From: Clostridiaceae bacterium
GTDB lineage: Bacteria > Bacillota > Clostridia > Lachnospirales > Lachnospiraceae
DNA: 64,000 bases
NCBI GenBank assembly: GCA_902363735.1
Contig: CABJBA010000010.1
Location: forward strand, 124,001-188,000
Direction of reading: 5' to 3'
A model generated the notes under the pieces. The model made no database searches. It saw only the letters and a list, made by a program, of their open reading frames with translations, and was not told where the DNA came from. Numbering within the stretch: the stretch's first letter is position 1; each line of letters starts with the position of its first letter. The translations under genes and the position numbers were made by a program. Below are positions 7,197 to 16,149 of this stretch, piece after piece.

Positions 7197-8309
7197 TCAT
7201 TGTATTGATGAAAGCCTTTCAGCGACCTGCATCATCTTAGGCAAGCATGCATCGAAAAACATCCGATAGGACTGACAAAAATATTGTTTATTGCTTTCTT
7301 CCTTCTGTCGATTCCGCCGGCACCCTCCCCTGCAAAGAGGGGCGTAACCACAGCTCTGGCAAAGCTTATTTTTATTTATTGAATCCTCAATAAAATTTAT
7401 CTCTGTCCGCCTCTGATCTATTTGTTCCACCTTATCTGTTTTAAAATTTCCTAACCTGTACTGGTCAATGACATAGAAATCACAGGGGTACACCGCTCCA
7501 TCAGCCTCCACAACATACTGCTTTCCGCAAATTCCGCGCATATCACAGGACTCTGGCATCTTCCCCAAAAGAATAGCTATATAATTTTCAAATTGACGGA
7601 TATATGGTTGCCTGCCCTGCTGTAAATCCTCATACCATAATTCAAATAAGTCAATTAAAAATTTTCCGTATACCACGGGCTTCAGGGAATATTCCCTGCC
7701 TCCCCCCAGCTCATTCATCGGGTCCAGGCAAGGAATGAACTGCAGGAATTCCAGATGATTTTTTTTGTAAAAACGGTAGCTTTTTTTTATTAAAGGTGCC
7801 GTTTTTCCATTTACTACAGACAAGATGTTAAATTCAACCCCCACCTTCTGTAACAGTTCAATATTTTGCATAATTTTCACAAAGGTACCTTCTCCCTTTA
7901 TACTTTTCCGATAATAATCGTGTATCTTGGGACCTCCATCCAACGAAACCCCTACCAGAAAATTCTGCTTCGCAAAAAATTCTGCCCATTCCTGATTTAG
8001 ATGTAGTCCATTCGTCTGTAATACATTATGAATTTCTACTTGATTGACATTATACTTCTTCTGAAATTCAATAGATTTTTCAAAAAAGTGAATTTGAGAC
8101 AATGTAGGCTCGCCTCCCTGGTAGGAAATAGTGCAGCTTTTTTCTGCATACAAAAGAACCTTTTCTATTACATCTTCTAAAGTATCCAAACTCATAAAAC
8201 CATAAGTAAGCTCTTTCCTCTTGGACATGGTGTCATAATAAAAACAATAATCACACCGCATATTACAATTTCCCGATGCCGGTTTTAACAACACATGAAT
8301 TGGCGGCAT
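7197..8309 (-). CDS. Anaerobic sulfatase-maturating enzyme (radical SAM, SPASM)
   Basis: 370 aa from ATG with AGGAGG 8 bases upstream; the GTG three codons earlier overlaps that site. The radical SAM motif CNMRCDYC (Cys15, Cys19, Cys22) binds the SAM-cleaving 4Fe-4S cluster. The C-terminal SPASM region carries CGKQYVVEADGAVYPC and CQSCGYAPLCRGGC for two auxiliary clusters. The enzyme oxidises an active-site Cys or Ser of a sulfatase to formylglycine without oxygen. Its likely client is the CxPxR-type sulfatase two genes upstream. It is the last gene of the organosulfate locus, 15 bases after the TauE-type gene. Confidence 0.92.
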   Translation of the reverse strand: MPPIHVLLKPASGNCNMRCDYCFYYDTMSKRKELTYGFMSLDTLEDVIEKVLLYAEKSCTISYQGGEPTLSQIHFFEKSIEFQKKYNVNQVEIHNVLQTNGLHLNQEWAEFFAKQNFLVGVSLDGGPKIHDYYRKSIKGEGTFVKIMQNIELLQKVGVEFNILSVVNGKTAPLIKKSYRFYKKNHLEFLQFIPCLDPMNELGGGREYSLKPVVYGKFLIDLFELWYEDLQQGRQPYIRQFENYIAILLGKMPESCDMRGICGKQYVVEADGAVYPCDFYVIDQYRLGNFKTDKVEQIDQRRTEINFIEDSINKNKLCQSCGYAPLCRGGCRRNRQKEESNKQYFCQSYRMFFDACLPKMMQVAERLSSIQ

Positions 8310-8324
8310 ACCGCACACCTCCTT

Positions 8325-9122
8325 TTATAATATAAATTGATAAACATTATAAATATTAAATCCCATTATTACGACCATCAGTATTATAAATAATTGATCT
8401 ACCGCTTTTTCACTTATATTTTTATTGATAATCCGCCCAACAGCGCCGCCTAATATCCCACCCAAAACCATCAAAACCAGTAAAACACAAGAAAAATCCG
8501 GCACTGTTTTTGTCAACCATATGCTGCATAAACTTGTAATTTGCGAGAACAAAATAATATAAAGAGAATTTTGAGCTGCAGTTTTCGTATCCATAGAAAA
8601 AAAACAAAACAGAACCACCAGATTAACCGGCCCGCCCCCTATTCCCAGAAACGAAGACAAAACTCCCAGGAATAAACCGATAGCTGAACAAGCTGCTCCA
8701 TGATTCACCTTATAAGTCCTAATATTTTCTTTTTTTAATGTATATAACAAAGTCCCTGCTGTCATCAGAAATAAGCAGGATGCTTGAACAGCCCCAATCA
8801 TATCTTTATCTGTAAAAACATTTAAAACATATTGAAATAATATTTTCCCTAATATACCGCCTGCCGCTGCACCAACCGCCAATGGAGTTCCAATCACCAT
8901 ATCTACCAGCAGCTCACCAGCCAAATGTTTCTTTAAGATCGAATAGAAGCTCATAGCCAGTACAGTACAGCCTGATAAAAAGCTGATTGATGAAACGCTA
9001 AGAACTCCAAAGGCATCCAGGACCGGTTTGATAATCACTCCTCCGCCAATTCCACAGACTGATCCAGCTACTGAAGCAATAAAGCTTACCATTAAAAACA
9101 AGAGATACAAATAACTGCTCAT
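8325..9122 (-). CDS. TauE/SafE-family sulfite/sulfate exporter
   Basis: 265 aa with about eight membrane helices in two homologous halves. Each half contains the family glycine motif: SVCGIGGGVIIKPVL near residue 25 and FLGIGGGPVNLVVLF near residue 160. The family exports sulfite, sulfoacetate or other sulfur anions. Between the sulfatase and its maturase, the natural role is to expel sulfate or sulfite released in the cytoplasm. The hairpin terminator at 9192-9226 separates it from the sulfatase, so it is probably expressed by read-through or from a weak internal promoter. Confidence 0.88.
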   Translation of the reverse strand: MSSYLYLLFLMVSFIASVAGSVCGIGGGVIIKPVLDAFGVLSVSSISFLSGCTVLAMSFYSILKKHLAGELLVDMVIGTPLAVGAAAGGILGKILFQYVLNVFTDKDMIGAVQASCLFLMTAGTLLYTLKKENIRTYKVNHGAACSAIGLFLGVLSSFLGIGGGPVNLVVLFCFFSMDTKTAAQNSLYIILFSQITSLCSIWLTKTVPDFSCVLLVLMVLGGILGGAVGRIINKNISEKAVDQLFIILMVVIMGFNIYNVYQFIL

Positions 9123-9191
9123 CTAACTTTCCTCTTTTCCATAATGTTTTGTCATAAATTTTTCAATGTACATTCCGACCTCTCAGCATAA

Positions 9192-9226
9192 CAAAAACCG
9201 GAAAGAATTTGATCTCTCCGGCTTTA
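9192..9226 (-). terminator. Terminator between the sulfatase and TauE-type genes
   Basis: On the minus strand AAAGCCGGAGAGA pairs with TCTTTCCGG, followed by TTTTTG. It would reduce but not abolish expression of the exporter and maturase relative to the upstream uptake genes. Confidence 0.65.
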
Positions 9227-9230
9227 ATTA

Positions 9231-10694
9231 TTATCGTATTCCTCTTTGGAGCAGCATATCACGCCCTTGAAAAAGTTTATTCCCATCCGCAATGCTGGCA
9301 TTAAAATCATATGTTTTTGGCGGAAGCCCCACAAGTTCGCCATTCTGAACCAATTCCAGATCCTTACCATATAATTCGTCAATCAACTGTCGGGTCAGCT
9401 TTTCTTTCATATCTTTGTATTCTTCTTTATTAGCCAGATCATTCAATTCATCCGGATCTTCCTTAATATTAAACAACTGAAACATATTACCGGTACAATA
9501 GTAAATCAGTTTCCATTCCTTAGTACGAATCATTCTTGTTGCCCGGTCATCTTCCCATAACTCACCATAAGAATATTCTCTGTTCCAATTCTCTGTCAAA
9601 GACCGCCCTTCCACATACTCAGGAACATCAAGCCCTGCTAAAGTTAAAAGAGTCGGCATAACATCTCTTAATTCTACGATTCTGTCATCCACCCTGCTGC
9701 ACTCCATAGGGCTGTCTGCTGTAGGAGATAAGATAAAAGGAATTTTTACCGAATTTTCATACATCAGGAATTTGCCATGCAAATGATTGGAACCCAACAT
9801 CTCTCCATGATCTGAGGTGAATAAGATAACCGTATCATCCAAAATCCCCTGCTCCCTCAATGTTCCAATGACCAGGCGCATCTGATGATCAATATATGTA
9901 CAAGCTGCATAATATGCCTTCTTAGCCATATCGGAGTCATGTTTCTTTTCCATATTATATAATTTCCTGTAATAATTATAAGCATATGGCAGTTCGTCTT
10001 CCGGACGGTTTGTCCAGTCACCGCACCTTGGTTCTTCAAATTCCAGATTGTTATATAAATCTAAATAATCTTTTGGCGGCACTAACGGTGGATGGGGAGC
10101 TGCAAAAGAAAGATACCAAAACGCCGGTTTAGTTGTATCCCTTCGGATTATGTATTCACACATATTTCGGACAGCCCAATTAGTCACATTATATTCCTCC
10201 GGCAGATGAAACGGCCGGTAAAAATAATTATTGTTACACATTCCATGAGCCATTTCAAGACCCGCATAGCCGGATTTTCCTAAATACCGTTCATAATCAT
10301 CCTGACTCATTCCGGCCTTATGGCGCCCTTCCTCATGAAGCAGCACATCATCAAAACCAATTCGGTCACGCTGCGGATATACATGCAGCTTTCCTACACA
10401 ATACGCCTGATAACCATTATCTCTAAACACCTGAGCCATGCTCGGAATGCTTTCCGGCATAGTCAGATTTTCGTTAAAACAGCGGTCCCCATGAGTCTTG
10501 CTTCCAACTCCCAGCATTAATTCTCTTCGTGCCGGAATACATACCGGAGTTGTGCTGACTGCATTGGAATAACGAATTCCATATCTGGCCAGCTCGTCCA
10601 AACTTGGAGTCAATATTTCTTCACTACCTGCACTTCCTAAATAATTACCTGACCACTGGTCCACTGTAATTAACAAAACATTTTTCTTATCCAT
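9231..10694 (-). CDS. Cytoplasmic Cys-type sulfatase
   Basis: 487 aa, alkaline phosphatase-like sulfatase fold. The formylglycine signature is CIPAR with Cys52, the type matured by anSME. Metal and substrate residues are visible: Asp12 (TVDQW), Lys102/His104 (GKLH), His201 (APHPP), Asp295-His296 (TSDHGE) and Lys308 (HGKF). No signal peptide, so it acts in the cytoplasm on a substrate brought in by the adjacent ABC transporter. The C-terminus has DDRATRMIRTKEWKLIY, usual for the family. The substrate cannot be read from sequence; the RpiR regulator next door hints at a sugar sulfate, but aryl or alkyl sulfates are possible. Confidence 0.92.
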   Translation of the reverse strand: MDKKNVLLITVDQWSGNYLGSAGSEEILTPSLDELARYGIRYSNAVSTTPVCIPARRELMLGVGSKTHGDRCFNENLTMPESIPSMAQVFRDNGYQAYCVGKLHVYPQRDRIGFDDVLLHEEGRHKAGMSQDDYERYLGKSGYAGLEMAHGMCNNNYFYRPFHLPEEYNVTNWAVRNMCEYIIRRDTTKPAFWYLSFAAPHPPLVPPKDYLDLYNNLEFEEPRCGDWTNRPEDELPYAYNYYRKLYNMEKKHDSDMAKKAYYAACTYIDHQMRLVIGTLREQGILDDTVILFTSDHGEMLGSNHLHGKFLMYENSVKIPFILSPTADSPMECSRVDDRIVELRDVMPTLLTLAGLDVPEYVEGRSLTENWNREYSYGELWEDDRATRMIRTKEWKLIYYCTGNMFQLFNIKEDPDELNDLANKEEYKDMKEKLTRQLIDELYGKDLELVQNGELVGLPPKTYDFNASIADGNKLFQGRDMLLQRGIR

Positions 10695-10720
10695 GATCTA
10701 TTTGTTCCTTCCTAAGATGC

Positions 10721-11458
10721 TTACCACCACTTGATAAGCTCTGTTACTTCATTTCTTAATTCAACAAATTTACTTGAAGTAACATCTCTGGGTCTTGGCA
10801 ATTCATTATCCATAATTCGTTTTACAGAAGTTGGCTTATTGGTCAAAATCATAATCCGGTTGCTTAAATACACTGCCTCTTCAATATTGTGAGTAATAAA
10901 AATTACTGTTGTCCCTGTCATCTTCCACAAACGGACTAATTCATCCTCCAAATGAAAACGCAGTTCCATATCAAGCTGTCCATAAGGCTCATCCATTAAC
11001 AGCAAATCCGGTTCTGTTGCAAACGCCCTGGCAATACTGACCCGCTGCAGCATACTGGTAGAAAGCTGATTGGGATAATAATCTTTATATTTTGTCAAAC
11101 CAACAACATCCAGATACTTGTTTACCAATTCCTCCCTGCGCGATTTGGATACCTTTTTAATATCCAGACCAAAGCCCACATTTTGAGCGACAGTCAGCCA
11201 TGGCATTGTTGAGTCTCCCTGGAATATATAAGAAATATTCTGCCTGCGCGGATCAACTGGCTCGCCGTCCAAAAGTATCTGTCCTGAGGTTGCCTCATAG
11301 ATCTTAGTTAAACTATTAAGAAATGTAGTCTTGCCGCACCCGGTAGGGCCCACAACACACAGTAAATCCCCCTGTTCAACATTAAATGATATATTGTCTA
11401 ATACCAGCAAATCCCCAAATTTCTTTGTCAGATTTTTTACTTCTACTTTTGTTTTCAT
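10721..11458 (-). CDS. ABC transporter ATP-binding protein (SsuB/TauB type), second copy
   Basis: 245 aa. The start is the ATG of MKTKVEVKNL, with GGAGGAG just upstream; a longer frame would overlap the preceding gene without a ribosome site. Walker A is GPTGCGKTT and Walker B LLLMDEPYGQLD. The signature motif, normally LSGGMxQR, reads LSTSMLQR, and the D-loop is GQLD. It would pair with the upstream ATPase as a heterodimer with one composite site impaired. Part of the organosulfate uptake operon, 26 bases before the sulfatase. Confidence 0.9.
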   Translation of the reverse strand: MKTKVEVKNLTKKFGDLLVLDNISFNVEQGDLLCVVGPTGCGKTTFLNSLTKIYEATSGQILLDGEPVDPRRQNISYIFQGDSTMPWLTVAQNVGFGLDIKKVSKSRREELVNKYLDVVGLTKYKDYYPNQLSTSMLQRVSIARAFATEPDLLLMDEPYGQLDMELRFHLEDELVRLWKMTGTTVIFITHNIEEAVYLSNRIMILTNKPTSVKRIMDNELPRPRDVTSSKFVELRNEVTELIKWW

Positions 11459-11471
11459 CCTTGCTCCTCCA

Positions 11472-12245
11472 CTAGTTTGCCGAGTCCATAATGTCATCAA
11501 TTTCTTTACGCAAAGCTAAAAATTCCGGAGAAACATAATTTCTTGGCCTTGGCAGGTCCACAATATATTCTTTTTTAATCCGTGCCGGGCAATTACTCAA
11601 AACAATAATCCGATCGGCCAGATAGATTGCTTCCTCCAGATTGTTAGTAACAAAAACAATCGTCCGCTTTTCAATCTGCCAAATCCGTTCCAATTCTTCC
11701 TGCATCAAATACCTGGTCTGTGCATCAAGAGCGCTGAATGGTTCATCCATTAACATAACATTGGGTTCAATGCAGTAGGCCCTGGCAATTCCAACTCTTT
11801 GCCGCATACCGCCGGACAATGCCACTGGAAATGAATGTTCAAACCCATTCAGACCAACCAGATCAATATAGTACTGAGCCCTTTTACGTCTTTCCGCTTT
11901 GCTGACGCCCCGCATCTTCAGCCCGTATTCAACATTCCCTATTGTTGTCAGCCAGGGAAACAGTGAGATACTCTGAAACACCACTCCCCTGTCAGGCCCG
12001 GGCCCTTCCACCGTTTTTCCGCATACACTCACATCACCTGAAGTCGCCTTCTCCAGACCCGCGATTAAATTAATTAAAGTGCTCTTTCCGCATTGGCCTG
12101 GCCCTAAAATCACAACAAGCTCATTTTCTTCCACTGACAAATCAATATTATGCAGGACATTATGGCTTTCTTTCTGATTGGGAAATGTCTTCGATATGTG
12201 ATTACATTTAATGATATCTTTTCCTACACTCCGCCTTTGTTCCAT
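11472..12245 (-). CDS. ABC transporter ATP-binding protein (SsuB/TauB type), first copy
   Basis: About 257 aa with canonical motifs: Walker A GPGQCGKST, signature LSGGMRQRVGIARA, Walker B VMLMDEPFSALD and the H-loop region FVTNNLEEA, which has Asn where His is usual (TH). The ATG is 10 bases from GAGGAGG; a GTG two codons earlier at 12251 has spacing 4 and is an alternative. The start lies inside the end of the permease gene, so translation is coupled. It powers import of a sulfonate-like or organosulfate substrate together with the second ATPase. Confidence 0.9.
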   Translation of the reverse strand: MEQRRSVGKDIIKCNHISKTFPNQKESHNVLHNIDLSVEENELVVILGPGQCGKSTLINLIAGLEKATSGDVSVCGKTVEGPGPDRGVVFQSISLFPWLTTIGNVEYGLKMRGVSKAERRKRAQYYIDLVGLNGFEHSFPVALSGGMRQRVGIARAYCIEPNVMLMDEPFSALDAQTRYLMQEELERIWQIEKRTIVFVTNNLEEAIYLADRIIVLSNCPARIKKEYIVDLPRPRNYVSPEFLALRKEIDDIMDSAN

Positions 12246-13006
12246 CTGCACAATACCTCCTCTGCTTTTCTCATCAATACTGCTAAAATAAATCCAACAA
12301 TTCCGATTGCCACTATACCGGTCAGAATCTGACTGATATTGTTATTACTCATACCAGTTACAATCATCCAGCCAAGACCTTCTGAAGAGCGAACCATTTC
12401 AGCTGCCATTACAGTTGCCCAGGCACTGGACATTGCCACCTGCAAACCGGCAAATATGGTGGGGACTGAAGATGGCAGTACAATCGTAAAAAATATTTGC
12501 AGCTGGTTGGCTCCCAGCATCTTTGCAGCACCGATTAATTGCTTATCTGTACTTCTTGCCCCGCTATAGGCATTAAGCGTCAGATTGGCGAAGGATGATA
12601 TGAAAACAATAAATACCTTGGCATCTTCTCCCAGTCCGAACCAGATAATTGCCAGAGGTATCCAGGCAATAGACGGAATTGGTCTGATAATGCTGAAAAT
12701 CGGCCAGAAAATAGCTTTTACAACCGGATACCAGCCCATTAAGAGCCCCAGAAGAATACCGACAGCAGAACCTAAAATATAACCTACTAAAACACGCTGA
12801 AGACTGTATCCCACATGAACAATAATACTATGTTTTCCTACTGTCCCAAATATTCCCTCAATCAAAGACAGGAATACTTCATAGGGTCCGCTGATAAACT
12901 GTCCTAATGTTGTAACCCTTGTCACAACATGCCACACCATAATAAAAGCAGTTATTGAAATACAGGCACAGACAAACGAAAGAATTGTATCCTTTTTTGT
13001 TCTCAT
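12224..13006 (-). CDS. ABC transporter permease (SsuC/TauC type), second copy
   Basis: 260 aa, about six membrane helices of the BPD_transp_1 fold. The EAA-type cytoplasmic loop is seen as GAAKMLGANQLQIFFTIVLP, preceded by IPSIAWIPLAIIWFGLG, typical of nitrate/sulfonate/taurine permeases. It overlaps the upstream permease by 4 bases (ATGA-type coupling) and the downstream ATPase by about 22. Two different permeases plus two different ATPases imply a fully heteromeric transporter. Confidence 0.9.
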   Translation of the reverse strand: MRTKKDTILSFVCACISITAFIMVWHVVTRVTTLGQFISGPYEVFLSLIEGIFGTVGKHSIIVHVGYSLQRVLVGYILGSAVGILLGLLMGWYPVVKAIFWPIFSIIRPIPSIAWIPLAIIWFGLGEDAKVFIVFISSFANLTLNAYSGARSTDKQLIGAAKMLGANQLQIFFTIVLPSSVPTIFAGLQVAMSSAWATVMAAEMVRSSEGLGWMIVTGMSNNNISQILTGIVAIGIVGFILAVLMRKAEEVLCRWNKGGV

Positions 13007-13779
13007 ACGACATTCATTCCTTTCGCAACTTTTCGTTCTACAATTCTCAGCAGATTATCAAGAAGAGAACCGACCAACGCAATTGCAAACATTCCTACAA
13101 TAATAATATCTGTTCTTGATAATGCACGGCTTTGCTGGATCATATAACCGAATCCTTTGTTGGAAGCCAGCAGCTCTGCTGCAATCAGAGACCTCCATGC
13201 AGTTCCTACCGCCACACGCAGCCCGGTAAAAATCATTGGCACTGCCGTAGGAATTGCCACTTTAAAAAGTTTTTGAGTCCGGCTGGCACCAAAAATATCT
13301 CCAACCCATAAATGGATCTGGCTGGTCTGCCTGATTCCGGTATAGGCATTAACGGTACACGGAATTAAAGCACTGAGAAAAATAACGAATGCTTTTGAAA
13401 AAATTCCAATTCCAAACATCAGCAAAAACAATGGTATCCATGCAATTCCCGGTACCGGTCTAATCAAATCAAACAATGGTCTGACCAATCGGTCTACCCA
13501 TATATTCCAGGCCATCATAATCCCCAGCGGAATACCCACTATTGCCGCCAGGCTGTATCCCAGCATGCATACCTTCAGACTTTCAAACAAATGCTGGATC
13601 AAAGTTGCTCCATCAGGATTCTTTTGATATAATTTAACAATAAAAGTCCGAAATACCTTAAGCGGTCCCGGGAACACTGACTCCCGGATCAATCCCAGCA
13701 CGTCTACGCACACATACCAGATTAAAACAACTGTAACTAATGATAGGACTGATATTAATAAGTATTTATTCTTCTTCAT
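13003..13779 (-). CDS. ABC transporter permease (SsuC/TauC type), first copy
   Basis: 258 aa with about six membrane helices. The family segment VPGIAWIPLFLLMFGIG and the EAA-type loop GDIFGASRTQKLFKVAIP are present. It follows the binding-protein gene by 14 bases and overlaps the second permease. It is clearly diverged from that permease, so the pair is an old duplication rather than a recent one. Confidence 0.9.
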   Translation of the reverse strand: MKKNKYLLISVLSLVTVVLIWYVCVDVLGLIRESVFPGPLKVFRTFIVKLYQKNPDGATLIQHLFESLKVCMLGYSLAAIVGIPLGIMMAWNIWVDRLVRPLFDLIRPVPGIAWIPLFLLMFGIGIFSKAFVIFLSALIPCTVNAYTGIRQTSQIHLWVGDIFGASRTQKLFKVAIPTAVPMIFTGLRVAVGTAWRSLIAAELLASNKGFGYMIQQSRALSRTDIIIVGMFAIALVGSLLDNLLRIVERKVAKGMNVV

Positions 13780-13793
13780 GTGATTTTACCTTC

Positions 13794-14903
13794 CTACAGA
13801 CCGGCTTTTGCTTTCAATTCCTCAACGATACTGCTATTCATACTGGCTTCAATATTAGGCAGATTACTTGTTTCAATCATTCCCTGTTCAGTAAAAAATT
13901 CCCCGATGCTTAACATGGTAAAACCAAATGGATATTCTTCCGTGCTTAGAGTTTTCAAAGAATGATATATCTTTGTCTTCATTTCATCTTCCATATCTGC
14001 TTCGCTAAAAGTAATTCCGTTTTCCTCATACCACTTCATAGAAACTTGTTTCCGGGTATCTTTATCTTCATTTAATTCTTCACATGCTCTGTAATAACAT
14101 TCCAAAAATACTTCTAAATCCTCCGGACGTTCTTCAAATATATCATTTTGGCTATAGATTGCATTTACCATTGGACTTCCCATTGCCTCGGAAATACCAC
14201 ATACTCTTACGTATCCTTCGGCTTCCAGCTGAGAAGTATACGGCGGCTTAGTTGCAAGAAGATCACCATCACCCATTATAAAAGCCTGATATGCCTGAGC
14301 ATAGTCCATTGACATCATTGTAAACTCATCTGCATTAAGACCAAATGACTCAGCATATTTAATTGCCATAAAATGAGCGGTAGTTGCCAGCGGTCCTAAA
14401 ATAGATTTGCCTTTAACAGTTTCAGCACTTCCCTTTGTTCCTGGAATTGCTCCTTCCTTTTGTATGATATCGCTGTCACTACGTGCATAGATTGCTTCAC
14501 CATCCAAAGTGATGCTGCCATCTCCAATATATGTATACAATCCTGTTGCCAGTGCATATACTGATGCCATTCCACTAACCGCCACATCAATTTCACCTGC
14601 TCCCATTGCTTCATTCACGGGCGCTCCAGTGGCAAAAAGAACAATCTCCACATCTAAACCAGCATCTTCAAAGTATCCCTTATCATACGCATACTGAACC
14701 GGAACTCCCAAAGTAACCGGCATGGTTCCAACTCTTAAAGTTTTTCCTGATAATCCGCTTTCCGCTGCTGTTCCTGAACTTTCCGTTCCTCCTGATTGGA
14801 CAGTTGAAGCAGAATTCCCTCCAGAGCTTGTCCCCCCACCACAGGCTGCTAATGAAGAAGCAAGTAATACAATACTCATTAAAACTCCAACTTTTCTTTT
14901 CAT
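13794..14903 (-). CDS. ABC transporter substrate-binding lipoprotein (SsuA/NMT1-like)
   Basis: 369 aa. Signal peptide with lipobox LAACGGG, then a Gly/Ser-rich linker. The binding fold begins TLRVGTMPVTLGVPVQYAYDKGYF with FEDAGLDVEIVLFATGAPVNEAMGAGEIDVAVSG, the pattern of NMT1/SsuA-like proteins for sulfonates, nitrate or pyrimidine precursors. It is the first gene of the organosulfate operon, divergent from the RpiR regulator, and would capture the substrate outside the membrane and deliver it to the two permeases. Confidence 0.9.
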   Translation of the reverse strand: MKRKVGVLMSIVLLASSLAACGGGTSSGGNSASTVQSGGTESSGTAAESGLSGKTLRVGTMPVTLGVPVQYAYDKGYFEDAGLDVEIVLFATGAPVNEAMGAGEIDVAVSGMASVYALATGLYTYIGDGSITLDGEAIYARSDSDIIQKEGAIPGTKGSAETVKGKSILGPLATTAHFMAIKYAESFGLNADEFTMMSMDYAQAYQAFIMGDGDLLATKPPYTSQLEAEGYVRVCGISEAMGSPMVNAIYSQNDIFEERPEDLEVFLECYYRACEELNEDKDTRKQVSMKWYEENGITFSEADMEDEMKTKIYHSLKTLSTEEYPFGFTMLSIGEFFTEQGMIETSNLPNIEASMNSSIVEELKAKAGL

Positions 14904-14985
14904 AATAACCCTCCATTTATTTATTTTTGTTATTTTGTTCTTGCTTTCTCATATATTATTATATAAAATATACAAAAAGGCAATA

Positions 14986-15006
14986 GAAATAACGTTATAA
15001 GTTTTC
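14986..15006. promoter_or_regulatory. Candidate operator between the transport operon and rpiR
   Basis: GAAATAACGTTAT contains the perfect 10-base palindrome ATAACGTTAT and the whole block reads GAAA-N13-TTTC. It lies in the divergent promoter region, a natural place for the RpiR-type regulator to bind. Assignment is by position only. Confidence 0.25.
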
Positions 15007-15057
15007 GAAATAATATTCGGATTTTTCTGACTTTTAAAGCAAATACGGAGGATAAAA

Positions 15058-15912
15058 ATGATAAGCTGCACAAAAAATATCATTGATAATTACAATAAGC
15101 TTAGCTATAGTGAGAAACTATTTGCTGATTATGTTTTAGTCAATAAAGCAAAAGTTATTTATATGTCAGTCACCGAACTGGCAGAGGCAATCAATATTGC
15201 TGCCTCAACAATTATTTCTGCCTCAAAAAAATTAGGATATGACGGTCTGAAAAATTTTAAAATTTCACTTGCCTCGGAACAAACAAACCCAACTGAGCGG
15301 ATGACGCTTCCCACCGGACAAGGTACTGATACAAATATTCTAAAAAACGTGATAAAATCAAATATTTCTGCACTGGAAGAAATATTAAATTCAATTCCTT
15401 ATTCATTAATTGAGCAGGCAACTGAAGTTCTGCTGAAAGCTGATACGATTCATATTTATGGTATCGGTACTTCCTCCATCCTTGCCCGTGAAACCTATGA
15501 CTTTTTATTCCGTCTTTGTTTAAATTGTGTCCTGTACGACGATCCCTATTATCAGCATCTGTCCATTGCCATGCAAAAGGAAAACGATGTATCATTGATT
15601 ATCAGTCAATCCGGTGTTAATCGTGAGATACTTTTGATTGCCGAGAAAATACGCAACAATAACCATAAAATTATAGGAATCTCCAACTACATGGGAACTC
15701 CATTTTCAAAATATTGTGACATCTTACTGGCTGCCCTTCCAAATATATCCAATGCACATGATAATCATTTTTCGTTTCGTATTCCAATATTATGTATAAT
15801 TGAGACAATATACTATTCACTATTTCATGCGATGGGAGAACAGTCAAAATTAGCTTTTGACTTAAACCGAACAATTATTAATGAAACTTCAGTTTATCGC
15901 ACTAAATTATAA
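15058..15912 (+). CDS. RpiR/MurR-family transcriptional regulator with SIS domain
   Basis: 284 aa. The N-terminal HTH_6 helix-turn-helix spans about residues 1-77 (YSEKLFADYVL, then SVTELAEAINIAASTIISASKKLGY). The C-terminal SIS domain has IHIYGIGTSSILARETYDFL and SLIISQSGVNREILLIAEKIRNNNHKIIGISN, the phosphosugar-binding pattern. ACGGAGG is 6-7 bases before ATG. It diverges from the organosulfate transport operon, so it most likely senses a phosphosugar or related metabolite of the imported compound and controls that operon. Confidence 0.9.
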   Translation: MISCTKNIIDNYNKLSYSEKLFADYVLVNKAKVIYMSVTELAEAINIAASTIISASKKLGYDGLKNFKISLASEQTNPTERMTLPTGQGTDTNILKNVIKSNISALEEILNSIPYSLIEQATEVLLKADTIHIYGIGTSSILARETYDFLFRLCLNCVLYDDPYYQHLSIAMQKENDVSLIISQSGVNREILLIAEKIRNNNHKIIGISNYMGTPFSKYCDILLAALPNISNAHDNHFSFRIPILCIIETIYYSLFHAMGEQSKLAFDLNRTIINETSVYRTKL

Positions 15913-16020
15913 AATATCTTTTCAATAACTTTTATAATATATGTTATGGTAGGTTTAGCAGAATTTGTAACAAATAAATTCCTGAGTAATCTTAGGTCTG
16001 ATTCCTATCAGATGCAAGAT

Positions 16021-16063
16021 AAAACGGCACAATACTGAGAATGTATCAGTATTAAGCCGTTTT
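16021..16063. terminator. Bidirectional terminator between rpiR and the zinc-ribbon cluster
   Basis: AAAACGGC ... GCCGTTTT with an inner AATACTGA/TCAGTATT stem, T-rich on the plus side (CTTGTTTTT) and A/T-rich on the other. It lies between convergent genes. Confidence 0.75.
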
Positions 16064-16149
16064 CTTGTTTTTAACCAAAACTTTATATGCATGATTTTAC
16101 ACTAACAGAGCATTTTTTAAGACTTTTTTTCCGGCTCCTCCCCCTCAAA

